From: Bimuria novae-zelandiae CBS 107.79
Taxonomy: Eukaryota > Ascomycota > Dothideomycetes > Pleosporales > Didymosphaeriaceae
Reading direction: 5' to 3'
Length of the DNA: 64,000 nucleotides
Assembly (NCBI GenBank): GCA_010015655.1
Contig: ML976791.1
Span: 11,387 to 75,386 of the forward strand
This document shows positions 34,601 through 46,547 of this stretch, piece by piece. The position numbers were made by a program, and so were the translations under genes. Position 1 is the first letter of the stretch. Each line of letters starts with the position of its first letter. A model generated the notes under the pieces. That model saw only the letters and a list, made by a program, of their open reading frames with translations, was not told where the DNA came from and did no database searches.

Positions 34601-37600
34601 AGAATACGTCTAAGTATTTATATAATACTTAATTTATTAGTTTCTAGAAGGTTACTAAGGCTTTTATTAGTCCTATTAGTATAACTATATACTTAAAGAG
34701 ACTATATTACATGTAAAAACCTATTTTTTACTTATAGTCCTTTACTATTTAAATCTTATAGAATTTGTCCTAGATATTAAATTTCGTAAACTACTTAGCT
34801 CCTTAGAGTCGATCTATAAGCTTTATTATTAATAGTAACGGGTAGTAGTTTTTAATAGTTATAGTATTTAGCTATTTATAATCTATATATAGTTACAGCC
34901 TGCGGTCTTTTTTTTTTTTTAAATAAAAAGTATAAGGAAGGCTACAGGACTCTAACTAGGTCTTTACTTTCTTAAGTGTAGATTCTTCTATATTAGCTCT
35001 TTTAACTCTTTTTCTTATTTATAGGTGAGGGGCCTTAGGCGCTTTAGCTATAGCTTAGCTCCTTTTCCTAGTAGTACCTCGTAATCCTATTTTTTATATT
35101 TAAGTAGGATAGTTTCGTCGTGTTTTTTAAATAGATCTGCGAATTCCTTGTATTCTTCTAGCAGACTTAGGTTATTAGGAACTATCTTAGCCTTTTAGAC
35201 CTATATATAGTGCACCTGTTCTAGGCGTTGCTTTAAGATCCTATCTATCTTATAAACTAATATCTTTTATATTATAGATAGTTATTTCTCCTTCCTTACT
35301 TATAGTTTCTAGAGAGTTTTCCTTTTGCTAAGGCTTACCTAAGCCATTGCTAGTAGATTCCAAGGGAGGATTATTTATTTAATCTAGTCTATTTATAGAT
35401 TATATTATTCTAGCTATTTATATTTAATAATAGCTTTAATATCTCTTATCTCTATAATAGTAAAAACATGTTAGCTTTTTAGTCCTTCTATATTAACTTA
35501 TCCCGGCGCCGTCTCGAGGCGCAGCTAACTATTACTATATCTTTATAATTAGGTCCTATCTGCAAGTCCTATTTACAGTAGTATCCTTTTATTATAATAT
35601 AGTATATTATATTTCTTAACTACTTATAGGGCGTTTGGATACGCGTTTATCCCTAAATTAATAAATGCTATAATATAGTGCTTATATACTATAATATCCT
35701 TAATTAAGCATTTCTCAACTTGGGAAGTATCTACTTAATAAGCTATAATAATTATACTATTACTAGTATAGCTTATTACCTAGTAATAATTTAGTTTTTT
35801 AAGTCCTCGGACTTATCTTAGACCTCCTATAAGGCCTCTACCTTTTAGATCTAACTTTTAAGCTCGGCTAGCTTTAAGACTTTTTTAACCTTATACTATT
35901 TATATTACTATTAATATAGCGCGTAGGTCTCTTTAATCCTATTAAATTTATACACTCCCTGGTTCTTATGTTATAAGTAATTTAGAGTAAGGCATTTGTT
36001 TCGGACTAATATATTATATCTTAGATAGCTATTAAAGAAGGCTACCTCTTCTTACAGGCTTAGGTACGTAAAGCACTAAGGGTTATACTAATCTTATTTA
36101 ATTAATATATAGTCTACGTTTTTTCCTAGTTATATACTCTCTATTATTATACTAGTGTCGCGGGAATCTAGGCCATAGGGGAACTAGCCTATCTTAAACT
36201 TTTATTACGTATATAGCTTACAGGTAATATTAAAATATCTATACTAATTATTTTACTTATAATACTTAGCCTAATAAACTAAAAAAATTTTATAATAATT
36301 ATTAGACACGTTGCACTAGTTTTTTTTTTTTTAGTTTATAGCACTTTAAGCCTCCTAAAAAATAGGAGGCTTTAACTCTAGCTTTAAAGTGCTGTTAGCA
36401 TCCTTTTCGTGTGCATTGCCACTATTTGGCGTATTCATGTCGTCCCAGTACCGTAATCTGGCGTAGGAAATGCTTTGGGGGCCCTCGTAGCTTCTCGGCA
36501 AGCCAATAGGCGTCCCATGCGTGTGCCCCTTGGACGACCACCTTTGCCTCACACTAAGACGAGTGGTGCAGCGTACTGCTGCACACCTAGCAGGTGTCGT
36601 CTGCCAGTCGCTGGAAGATCTAGTATTTAGGGAGGGTTTTCTGTTCCTCCTTCTCTTTTGCTGGTTCTGGGATCTCCTGCGTGAGGTCCACCTCGTCGGC
36701 TTCTACCGGCGTGAGGGTGGCCATGGCCACTCGTAGGAGGTTGGTCGTATTGACCTTGGTCTCCTGACCTTCGCAGTCCTTGGCGAAGTGGCCTTGTTTG
36801 CCACATCGGAGGCAGGCCTTGTCCTTAAACCTCCGTTCTCGTTCCTCTTGCGAGATGCCGCTTCTGCCCTGGTAGCCCTTCTTGGGTTTATATGGCTGCT
36901 TTCCTTTGCCATTTTTCTTTTTGTACCATCGGGCTTCATCGGTCATGATGACGTCTCCGTCCCTGTCCCTTCCTGCGGGGCGGGTGCTGGTCTCTCTTCT
37001 AGAGAGTAGTCGAGTGCCATGTTGCTTCTCCAGCTTTCGCTCGTATAGGCAGTTATCTACTTTAATAGCATTATTTATAAGCTCTTCTAAATTATTTACT
37101 TTTCCTTAGTAGACTAGTTTATCCTTAACTATTTCCTTTAGTCTATTATAGTAAGTAATTATAAGTAAGGCCTCTCCTTATCTATTAAGTTCCGTTACTA
37201 TTTACTTAAACTCTAGAGTATAAAGTACTGCTAAATTTTCTTAACGTAGATATTAAAGGTAAATTTTAGCCTAATATCTCTTATTAATAGTGCTAAATAT
37301 TTCTTTTATAGTTTTATAAAAGGATTTTTAGTCTTTAAAGGCGTCCTTAGTAGTATTAGAGTTATAATCCTCTACTTTGCTATTTTTAAAGAAGTTATTA
37401 ATTATTAGTCTAGCTTATATAACTACCTTATCTTATATATTTATATAGGTAACTAGGATTTTATCTTATTCTGTATTAAACCTCTTTAGGTTATAGTAAA
37501 TAAATAGTTTTATTTATGTTAAGAACGTTCCTAAGTAACCTTTTCTAGTATAAGATTTAGGCTTTAGAACTTTTAGTTATTATTTTTTTTAGGTGTTTAT

Positions 37601-37740
37601 CTTCTTACTTATATAGTTAATAATTTCCTAGAGTTAGGTAATTTAAGCTATTTATTTAGTAATTATTTTTATAGCGTCTTTTCCTTAGGTGCTAGGGCTA
37701 TAGTAGTTAAACTAGGTCTTACTATTATACTATAGGGTAG
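31690..37740 (-). pseudogene. Decayed Gypsy B1 gag-pol with chromodomain
   Basis: Reading right to left, gag precedes protease, reverse transcriptase, RNase H and integrase. The reverse transcriptase motif reads A-Y-L-D-N-I-L-V-Y at about 34571-34600 on the minus strand. The family has Y-L-D-D, and D to N is a RIP-type change. A chromodomain remnant (E-Y-E-V-x-V-I-R-D-L, later K-Y-L-V-K) lies near 32210-32420. Apart from the gag island at 36620-36946, no long open frame survives. Confidence 0.85.
36620..36946 (-). pseudogene. Unmutated gag island with intact CCHC knuckle (family B)
   Basis: This 108-codon open frame carries a perfect retroviral-type zinc knuckle, CLRCGKQGHFAKDC (C-X2-C-X4-H-X4-C), preceded by a Lys/Gly/Arg-rich RNA-binding stretch and followed by KVNTTNLL. 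It is the C-terminal end of gag. It stands out because the sequence to either side is saturated with RIP mutations while this piece is not. Gag as a whole is broken upstream. Confidence 0.85.
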
Positions 37741-37746
37741 TTAAAG

Positions 37747-38193
37747 TATTCTAAAGCTCTTACACCTTATTTTAATCTAGGTTAAGGTAGTAAGGTATTA
37801 TAGTATTTTATAAATTATTTAGTAGTATAAGTTAATGCGATACTTAGCGCGAGGCTAGATAATTTAATTTTATAATAAAATAAGATAACGATTAGTCTAT
37901 ATAGGATAACGTACTTATATAAAAAATATATAAGTTAACTATAAGGAGCGTATAAAGGAAACCGTCCTGTATATATATCCTCCTTGTCTCATAGAATCCC
38001 ACGATGTCCCATATCCTGGCGTCGTGGGATCCCATGGGATTCTCTGGGGCGTCACGTGATCGGAGTCACGTGGTCCCACGGTGTCCCATGGTCTTGGCGT
38101 CTGAAACAGCCTGGGACTTTACGTAAGCCTGAGGTGGGGCCCGAATGCCGTCGTAAGGCTCGCCGTCCCACCGTCGACTTCTGGATCGTAACA
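37747..38193 (-). repeat. 5' LTR of Gypsy B1
   Basis: The LTR equals the left copy in length. Its first bases read TATTCTAAAG (the left copy has TGTTATAAGA), so the terminal TG is mutated. The GC-rich second half from about 37966 is almost identical to those of the left LTR and of 52650-52868. Confidence 0.92.
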
Positions 38194-38360
38194 CTTTAGT
38201 AGAGGCAAGTAAATAGTTATAATTAATAAAAACGCCTTTAGAGTTGCTACAATTAAAGCTCTTTAGCATTAAAAGAACTAGTTACGTTATCGCGCTATAA
38301 AGAGTAAATTAATAACGCTAGCGGACTATATCTAAGGGAAAAGTTTATATAGTACGTTAT
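38194..38360 (+). pseudogene. hAT transposase relic 1, piece 4 of 4 (C-terminus)
   Basis: This is the end of the hAT dimerisation domain, continuing from 31212 once Gypsy B1 and one CTTTA copy are removed. An A-T-I-K-A-L segment is visible near 38240-38265. The frame ends at a TAG near 38357. The four pieces span 23 kb but together make up only about 1.6 kb. Confidence 0.72.
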
Positions 38361-38594
38361 AACTTCTTATAAAACGTACGAACGTACGTGGATTGTGAAA
38401 CGTACCTATTACGTTACGTAGTTGACAATCAATTCACTGTTTACGTACGAACGTACTAACAAAGTGAGAAGTTACGGTCAGACCTCAAGCCCAAACGTAA
38501 CGTACTACGTACGGTTGACCACGTTGACCGTGTTGTCCACTGCGAGTGGACTCATTGTCGGGACTATCTGGCGCATGCGGCTCTAAGCTGTCCC
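38361..38594. repeat. ACGTAC-rich subterminal region, probable right end of hAT relic 1
   Basis: The stretch 38370-38515 has at least five ACGTAC/GTACGT words in direct and inverted orientation, for example ACGTACGAACGTAC at two places (about 38378 and 38443). Such arrays are usual near hAT ends. I could not find a matching left end or a TSD, so the exact boundary is open. Confidence 0.5.
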
Positions 38595-38816
38595 CTACCG
38601 CAATATAACTCCCACAATCATCTCTGAAAATCTATATATCGATAGGATAGCCCGCACAGCAAGACCATCCCAACCAGCAAAATTCGCACGCGTCTCGTAG
38701 TCTTCCTTGTCCGATGGCTGGAGACGCGTATGTCTACACCAGCACGCGAGGAGAGTGGCGCTGATAATGACGGCGAAGAGACCGATGACGATTAGAAAGA
38801 TGATGTTGACTTTGTT
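38595..38816 (-). pseudogene. Membrane-anchor exon fragment, unidentified
   Basis: One minus-strand frame is open from about 38816 to a TAG at 38595-38597. It starts with a strong transmembrane helix (NIIFLIVIGLFAVIISATLLACW) followed by Arg/His and a 40-residue hydrophilic tail. There is no ATG in frame, so it would be the last exon of a gene with its 5' part elsewhere or lost. The chitinase stop codon lies 225 bases to the right. The family is not recognised. Confidence 0.3.
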
Positions 38817-41800
38817 TATGGTTGGGATTTGACCTTAGGGAACATGCTGTAATGCGTGAGTGGAGAGGTGGACGTGAGAAGTGAGTATAAGCGTGAGCGT
38901 GAGCCTTGGCTGTGCATACAGTGGTGAGTGCTAGTGGGAGGCTACGTGTATATGTAAAGATGTAGGATGAGTTTATATACAGGTGAAAAGAAGCAGATCA
39001 TGTAGGCGACGGTCTTCAATCGCAAGAGCACAAAACTCCCTCATAGCGAGCACACTCCACCCCGTATGTTCTCAACCTTGTCCAAATTTGTCTTCACGTT
39101 GCCAAGCCCGTCGTAATCATTCTTACTGATGATCCTCCTGGTGGACGCAGCAGCCTTGAACCCAGCCTTGCCCACGCCGGCGCCCGCCAGATAGCTGAAC
39201 GCCGCCATGAAGGCATTATCCGGGTTTTTGACAACGTCGTAGATGGTCAAGGCGGCGTCTCCGACCGCCCCTATCAACCGTATCACATTGCGTACCGCCG
39301 TCATTCCAACCATTGCCTCGCCGGCAAAGGGGATCCAGAAGAGCAGACCAGTGATGAAGTTCAGGATCATCTCTTCGCGATCCGCCTTCTCGATCTCGTT
39401 TGCCTTTTCGACAATCTTCCCCATGCTGTCGACGGCCTCTTGCATCGAAAAGGCGGGCAACGATGTCGCGTCCACCATGTCGGTGTCTAACAGCTCCTCG
39501 TCGTACTGAGCCGCGAAAGTCATGATCTTGATACGGTCGAGCAGATCCGAAGCGCTAGAGTACGAGTCGCCGATGACGTCCTTTGGGTTATATACGTCGA
39601 TCTTGTCGTTGTCCGCCAGCGGGTAGTTGTGAAAGAAGTCGTCTTTGTTTTCAATGCAGGCGAGGACGTCCTCCTCCGCAAACTGGCAGCCGTTGTTTAT
39701 CCTCACCTTCCGCTTACCCCATTTAATCCAGTCCTTCTCGATGCCCCAGGTATCTCCAAGGTCGCTGTAAAACCCATCTTCATCCGCCAGGGTAAATGTC
39801 GCGTTGGGTATGACGTCGCCATTCAACGTGGAAACCATGTGCTCATACTTTGGACACTCCTTATGTTGACATTGCGGTACCCATTCTTGCAATCTTTGCT
39901 CCCGTCACAGCCTATTGCGCAAGTAGCATACATACAAGTATCGCAGCATGTGACCATCTTGTACTCGGCACAGTCGAAATACTGTGACCGTGTGTTAGCC
40001 CAAGATCTAATTTGCTCTCAAGGATCGTGCATCGACTCACTTGATCTACTTTTTCGCTGGCCATAAAGTTGTCGATCTGCTCGGGGGCTTGCTCCTTGAT
40101 GTACCTTTCGTAGGTACTAAATTTCCCATCGTAGCCATCGTCAACGAGGTCCTTGTATTTCGCCAAGGCTCCCTCCAGAACCGCGATCTGTACATCTGTG
40201 ATGTATTTCTCCAAGCAGTGGGATGGGATATAATCCTTGCGGCTCTCAAGGCTTTCGAGTGTGGAGTAGACACCTGTACAGGCAGACCAGTAATCCACGT
40301 CAATGTAAGCGTCGGTATCGTCGTCCATACCACTCCAACTAAATCCATCAGTGAATTAAATACGGATTGGGAATGTTGCACATACTCCCAGAATTCCTGC
40401 AGGTCTACTGCCCAGTCGGTGGTGCCAGCGAAGTTGTAGGAGTCATAAAACTCGGTTCTCTTCGCTTTCATGTCGTCGTCCATGTAGGCAACCCACTCAG
40501 TGTCGTTGTAGACGAGCATATTGGAGCCCTCTTTTGTCCAGTCCTTGTTGACATTGCCCGTCATGATAATCTCTTGTATCTCGGCATTGGAGATATAACC
40601 ACCAGTATCAGTACACCGACCTTTGTTAGCGTTTGAGATTCGCGACGTCCCGGTAAATCGGCACATCTCTCCATCGCAGCCTGCTTTCTCCATCTTGAAA
40701 GACCTCCCATAGCTGGGAACACCCACTACGACCTTGTTAGACGCTACACCAGCCTTGGTGATCATAGAGAGGGCATCCTTCGTCTCGGTCTCATTAACAT
40801 GCGATCTTAAACAATTCCCATTCGTGCAGCCAGGCGACGTCCAGTTATTGCCGTAATCCCATTGACCGTGCAGATCGTAAGTCATGTAGATTATGTAGTC
40901 GATTTCCTTGGCCATGTTCTTGATAGGATACGACTTGAGATACCAGAACGATGCTGGCGCTGCGAAAGACACGGACTTTGAAGATCCAACAGCTGATTTG
41001 ATGCTTGTGAGAAGTCGGTAGTAATTCAGTCCGGGCTGAGGATCATCGCTCGGAACGTCCGGAATATCCGGAGCCTAGAGCCGTCAAAAGATGTACGCTT
41101 TCCCAAGGTAGGTCTCACTTACTCCAGGATACTCCCAGTCTATATCGACTCCGTCCAGGTCATGTTCGTTGAGAAAGTCGACAATGTTGCTCTTGAAGGT
41201 CTCGCGATTAACGGGCTGCGCAGCCTCGCGCAGGATCGAGAAGGTGCCTGGCTGGGTGCTGAAGTCCCATCCCCCAAAAGAGATGATTTTCTTGATATTC
41301 GTCATCTTTTTGAAGATCTCGAACTGCTCTTTTACGTTCTCGTCGGTGATCTCAGGCTTGAATGTGCCTTTGTAATGTTCGCAAAAGCAAAGTGAATGTG
41401 TGTGTAGTCGTCAGGGACTTGATCGACAGACATAGTTAAACTGGAGTTGAAGCCAAAGTCAGCAAAGCGAAAGAACGGAAGAACAAAGGAACCTCCGCAG
41501 AAGTCTCAAGATGCGAAAGCATGACCTTAGTAGAGTGGGTGATCAGAAGCGGAAATGTGTCTCGACGTAGCACCTTGACACCAGAAGTGAGAGACCTACC
41601 ATTGACGGTTGAAATTCCATGACTCGAAATACGCGACCTTTATCTTACTCGCAGGTGCTGCGCCTTTAATGATGTCTCTGCCGCAGTTGCTAATGCAGCC
41701 GTTTGCATGGCCTGATGTTCCAGGCGCACCACTTTCCGACTTTTTCACGGTGCAATAGTCGTCTGTGGTACCACACTGCCCCCAAATGTTGCAGCAAACA

Positions 41801-42601
41801 TTCAAAGGACAAGGATTTAGTGTGCTCAAGTTAGTTCCAGAGGGGGCCTTGACCGTGCCCGGCATCATAGGCCCACACACAGCATTCCCAACGACGGCAG
41901 GCATGGGTGGCGTCCCACTGCTGACACACATGAGGAAGTCACGGTAGAACTTTTTTGGGTCGCAGCCATTCCAGCCCCAGGTATTCTTGTTAAAGTCCTC
42001 GAGATCTTCAATGTCGAGATCGCGAGCAACAGCGATACCAGCGCAAGTATCGTCCGGCTGAGTGACGTACGTCGCACAGTTGCCGTTAGCGTCAGGCTTT
42101 GGCTTCAGATCCGGTCGCTTGCCAGCAGTACAGCAGACCTGTTGGCCCACCATAAAAGTCGAGCAAAGATTCTCTTTAGTGTTAGCATTCAGGAAGTCCT
42201 TTGAACTGATTCCACACTTTCCAGGGAGCGTGGTGCAATCATCGCCGGCCATCACAGTTCTGAGCTTGCAGGTGCCGTCAGAGTTGCCAGGTGGGAGTGT
42301 ACTGGGCAAGGTTCCCACACTGCAACATACCAGCTCATCTTTGACAAGCGTGCTGCAGATACCGGAGCGATTGTACTCTATTAGCTTGTACTGAGCAATG
42401 CCACACCTCTGAGCAACAGCCGCGCAGCCATCTCCGACCTGCACAGTGACTGTCTTGCAGTCAGCTCTGACCTCAAGGCGAGACCTTGTGCCGAATTGAG
42501 GAGAGGTTGCACTAGAAAAATTTCGGCTTGCAGTCGAGTTGGTGTTGTTGCTGTTGCTCGAAGGGATGTGTAGCGAGACTTTCGACCAATCATCGCCAGT
42601 A

Positions 42602-44721
42602 CCGTGCCCGACGGGCTCGTGCACCGCGCGGGCTCGTGCACCACCCCACCAAACAACGCGTCCATCTCGACTTTTTCAACACGCGATAACTACACCACCA
42701 TGGCACTAATTAACAAGGCGATTACAGATTTGGAATCGCGTGAAGCTGGCGATAATTTCAGTATTTAGGGTATCGCGAAAAAATATGGTGTATCGTATTT
42801 AACACTTAGCCGAAGGTGGAACTACCAGACAGGCCCTCGGGCAGCCGGGTACGCCGCGCAACAACTACTCAGCCCATAATAAGAGGAGGGACTTGTGGAG
42901 TATATTAGAGGGCTTACGGCTCGTGGGCTACCTCCTACAAGAGCTATAATACAAAATTTCGCGTCTAATATATTAAAAAAGCATGTTAGAGAGGGCTAGG
43001 TTTCGCGTTTTATTAACCGCAACCACGACTATCTTATCTCTAAATAGAGCGTTGGCATGGACGTTGTACGCTACTAGGCTAACTTATAACGTAAGTATAA
43101 GTTATACTTTAACCTCCTGTATTATAAGATTATTTAGTATGAGGTGGAGCCTTGTAATACCTACAATATAGATAAAAAGGGCTTTATAATTAGTATTACA
43201 GGACGCTTAAAACGGGTGTTTAGTTAGCTTTAATAAGAGGAAAAGAAGGTCTAAATAGCGCTTTAAAATAGCTCTTAAGAGTAGGTAATAGTTATAGCAA
43301 CTATTAGAGTAGATAGGAGTGTTTTGTCGCTAGCCCTTATATACTCGTCAGCTAACTGCACACTTTAAGCCTTATAGGTAGCTTAAATTAAAGCAGGAAA
43401 GCATAGTGTGTTTGTAAGCTCCTTACTAACAGGATAGACAAATAATAATATTAGATTAGCCTAGTTAGAGCAGGTTTTCGACTGCGAAACAAAGTAAAAA
43501 GCACGCCTTAGCCAAGCTTAGCGCCTCCTTATACTTAATAGCCACGGTAGCTACCTCTTAATAGACTTTATTAAATACTGCGAGGCTTATAAAATACTAC
43601 TAGCCGTGTTTCCCCCTTACTTAACCTATATACTACAGCCTCTTAATATAGTTTGCTTTAAACCTCTTAGCAGTAACTACTCCGCTAAGCTTACTAATTA
43701 CCTTTTTAAAACGTAAGGGTTACTAGCTATCTAAAAGGGAGACTTCTTCCCGCTGTTCTGGGGTGCTTAGGAGTCTACGTTTACAACAAAACTCGTCCTT
43801 AAGGCGTTTAAAGCCACTGGTATAGCCCCTATAAAGGCTAACGTCGTACTTAAGCGTTTCCGCAAATAGGACAACAATGAGAGTGAGGCACGGCTCTCAG
43901 CCCTTTTGCCTAAGGACTAGAGGCAGATGGAGCGTCTCATACGTGCTGCAGTGAAGGATACCTCGGCGGAGACCTCGCAGAAGCTCTCCCAAACGCTACA
44001 CCAACTTCAGGTTCAAAACGAGCTACTACACTATGAGAACAGCGGCCTAAGGGATGCTCTCACTGCTAAGAAGCAGCGTAAGAACGCTGGCAAGCCTCTC
44101 GATTTGCAGCGCGAGGAGGAGTACCACGGTGGTGCTACTTTCTGGTCGCCCTCCAAGTTCGAGCGAGCACGTGAGCGTGAGGCAGAAAAGCAACACCAAG
44201 AGGAGCAGGAGAGACTAGCAAAGTTAAACAGAAAGGAGCTTCAAGCTGCTGCCAAGCTCCTCAAGGAGCAAGAGAAGGAGGAGCGTCGTGTGGCGAGAGA
44301 GAGAGCCAAGGAGGTGCGAGATCAGATGAAGGCCGAACAGGTGGCTGCCCGGGATGCCAGAAAAGCTGCTCAAAACACTAGGCAGGCCTCTACAATTACC
44401 CAAAGAGGCAAGCGCAAAGCTTCAAAAGCACCTCCAGCAAAGCGTAAGCCAAAACGAGCCAAGGGCGGTGCTGCAGCTTATCCGTCGTCTCTAGAAGCTG
44501 CACTAGCACCTCCACCTAAAGTCAGCTCTCGCGGTCGCGCAATCACTCTCTCGCGAAAACTTAGATAGTATAACTTGTTCGTACGCCTCTACGGAGTAAT
44601 TATAACAAAAAATCTCGCGATAATCGCTTTTGTAGCGCTCACAATAACCTCATCTTTGTGGTGGTGAGCATGTTGGTGTTGGTGCACGAGCCCGCGCGGT
44701 GCACGAGCCCGTCGGGCACGG
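42602..44721 (+). mobile_element. pogo/Fot-type DNA transposon 1, inserted in the chitinase gene
   Basis: The 2120-bp element has perfect 42-base terminal inverted repeats (42602-42643 and 44680-44721) starting CCGTGCCCGACGGGCTCGTG, which contain an internal repeat of CGGGCTCGTGCACC. It is flanked by TA duplications (42600-42601 and 44722-44723), the target site of Tc1/mariner/pogo elements. It is oriented opposite to the chitinase gene. The ends are unmutated. Confidence 0.95.
42700..44568 (+). pseudogene. pogo/Fot-type transposase with RIP stops
   Basis: One frame of 623 codons runs from ATG 42700 (context CACCATGG) to TAG 44568, broken only by nonsense codons. The N-terminus (ALINKAITDLE, then IAKKYGVS) is a helix-turn-helix. 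The catalytic region shows Y-N-I-D-K-K-G-F near 43162-43185, where pogo enzymes have Y-N-x-D-E-x-G-F, and an S-H-G-S-H-L block near 43540. The last 213 codons (43927-44568) are fully open: a Leu-rich coil (QKLSQTLHQLQVQNELLHYE), then a long Glu/Arg/Lys coiled coil and a basic tail with KRKASKAPPAKRKPKRAKGG. This C-terminal third is not RIP-mutated, in contrast with the region before 43900. Confidence 0.88.
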
Positions 44722-45615
44722 TAGCTCCAGAGACCGCAGTCACCACTCGCCCAGAGACCGACAGATCTCTACACGAAGGCAAGGTTTTTCGCGCTTGTAG
44801 CAACAATTCCGATACTGTAGTCTGCGCCGCGATCATCGACGCCGCATAGCTGGACCACTGTGGTTCTCGTAATGTCCTGCTCCTCCACGTATTCCAAAAG
44901 ATTTTCGAGAACATCTACACTGATACCGTGTTGATGGAGTTCGACACCAGCAAAGAGACCAATGACTGCTGATTGAGAGTACGCGAACTCTATCGTGTTC
45001 TGGTTGCAAGACGGGATTTGTTGAGCGAGGTGACGAAGGATCTGGCGGCCAGCAGACATAAGATGGTCAACAGAGAACTCCTCCGTGTCGTCTTCGGCTG
45101 CATGTTGCATCTGAACGTAGTTATCCTCTAGAATGCGGTTGGCAGTTGTGCAAAGGGATGCTTTCTGCTCATCGGCAATAAACGAGGCCTTCACTACCGT
45201 GCCGTAGTCGGCTGCGCATGCTCTAATGATCGTCTCCACGTTAAGGTCATTGTCTTCCGAGGGCTTGGCGACCATGCTGAGCAGCATTGTTTCGTTGCAT
45301 AGCGCGAGTCTTGTAGCATCAGGGAATAGGAACCACCCTGAGTCCGAGGTACCACTCTTGGCTCCGGTGCATGGGATAGGACACGGCCTCATGGCCTCTG
45401 GTCTAAAGCTCTGGGCTTTTGCGAGCCATTCGTCAAGCTCATCTCCGCTATTATCTTCTGTCAGACGAGAGAGCTCGAAATTCGAAGCGGATGCACTGGC
45501 CGCAAGCATAGAGTCAGTGAAGATTCGGCTTGATGCTGGTTGTGAGCTCCAACACGTACATTGTAGCCATGGCGAACAAAACACACGGAAGATAGCAGTG
45601 CAACGAGATCTTCAT

Positions 45616-46547
45616 ATTGACAGAAAATAGATTCGACGAGTTCTCGAGAAAATAGTCGTGGGGTACCTCTGGAACAAGCGAATAAGAATAGGCGACGACA
45701 AAAGAATGAACGATGAGGCAAGCTCCAACCAACTTGCACGAGCAGCTTTGCAGTGGAAAGAGCAACGCTACCCTTGGTAATTCTGTAGGTCACTCGCAAG
45801 TACTTCGAATTTCGCGGCGCAAATGCGATTTTCCGGTGGGCTACTTTCTGCCAGGCACTCGGCCTATCGCGTTGTCTAGACTCCGCGGTCTCCACCAGCC
45901 TCAGCTCTGCATCGATGTTGACTTCGCCGCATACATGCATGTATAATTGGCCCCCGACATTTCCACGTCTGTGCACGAGGCTAATACAAAGTGATATAGT
46001 CTCACCCGTGCCACATAGATACCTAGACCGCCCCAATGCCGCCTTACGCTTAGCACAGAAAGTCCCTGCAGCACCTAGGTAGTGCTTCCGACATGATATT
46101 TTGTCGGTAAGACTCGGTCTTCCCAGGCGATAAAATATATTCTTCTTGCCTAGGGAAGGAAAACCGCTACCTGAATGGGATCTTACAACGGAAGTGAGCC
46201 TTGCCCATGGGAAAATCGGCATAATCCTTCCACCGACGAAAAACCCATTCGAGCTAGACACCAATTCAAGTCTCATCCGGGCTTCTGAACAGCTCCATAT
46301 TGTTGCAGTCTATGGTTGCAGCTGCAGGCGTAGAGCAAAGCTTTCCAAATTAAGCAAATGCACCGAAATGAACGGTCATGTTAGGCGCCAGGATGGAGTA
46401 CTGCTAACCTAAAGGTGCCGAGGGAGCACATTGAGCATGTATCATCCTCAGTATCCTTTATGCCGCCCTTGCAGATCACGAAGGCGCCCAAACTACATCC
46501 TCAGTCGTTCATTACCTCTTCCTTGCGTTATCTGTTCGTATGTTGCA
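45616..46547. promoter_or_regulatory. Divergent intergenic region between chitinase and secreted-protein gene
   Basis: These 930 bases separate the start codons of two divergently transcribed secreted-protein genes, so they probably hold both promoters. I see no coding domain. A 271-codon minus-strand ORF here (46276-45461) overlaps the chitinase start in another frame and looks spurious. TATAAAATATA-like sequence occurs at about 46130-46140. Confidence 0.45.

Larger units (their letters stand above)
31213..38193 (-). mobile_element. Ty3/Gypsy chromovirus, family B copy 1
   Basis: Two 447-base LTRs (31213-31659 and 37747-38193) and perfect CTTTA duplications (31208-31212 and 38194-38198) define the element. 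Gag is next to the right LTR on the minus strand and the chromodomain next to the left LTR, so it reads right to left. Most of it is heavily RIP-mutated, but three GC-rich islands are not: about 31420-31640, 36390-37050 and 37960-38193. Confidence 0.95.
39041..45615 (-). pseudogene. Killer-toxin-like GH18 chitinase (LysM, CBM18), disrupted
   Basis: This is a secreted subgroup-C-type chitinase resembling the chitin-binding subunit of yeast killer toxins. On the minus strand it has a signal peptide (ATG at 45615), a family-specific Cys domain (RPCPIPC onward), about three LysM units (42480-41930), a CBM18 (PCPLNVCCNIWGQCGTTDDYC, 41825-41755), and GH18 with DGVDIDWEYPG at about 41123-41155. The conserved C-terminal region ends at 39041. 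Inferred introns are 45496-45559, 41441-41599, 41075-41122, 40339-40385 and 39982-40040, all GT..AG and phase-compatible. Breaks: a pogo transposon at 42602-44721, a TAG at 44769-44771, and single-base frame changes near 41367 and near 39865. The frames on the two sides of the transposon also differ by one. The catalytic motif itself is intact. The gene cannot make a full protein as assembled. Confidence 0.88.

Noticed and set aside
41162..42394. Plus-strand ORFs inside the chitinase
   Set aside because: The minus strand has clear LysM, CBM18 and GH18 motifs, so the plus-strand frames are shadows.
45461..46276. 271-codon minus-strand ORF over the chitinase start
   Set aside because: It overlaps the chitinase signal-peptide exon in another frame, has no domain and crosses the likely promoter region. 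Random open frame.
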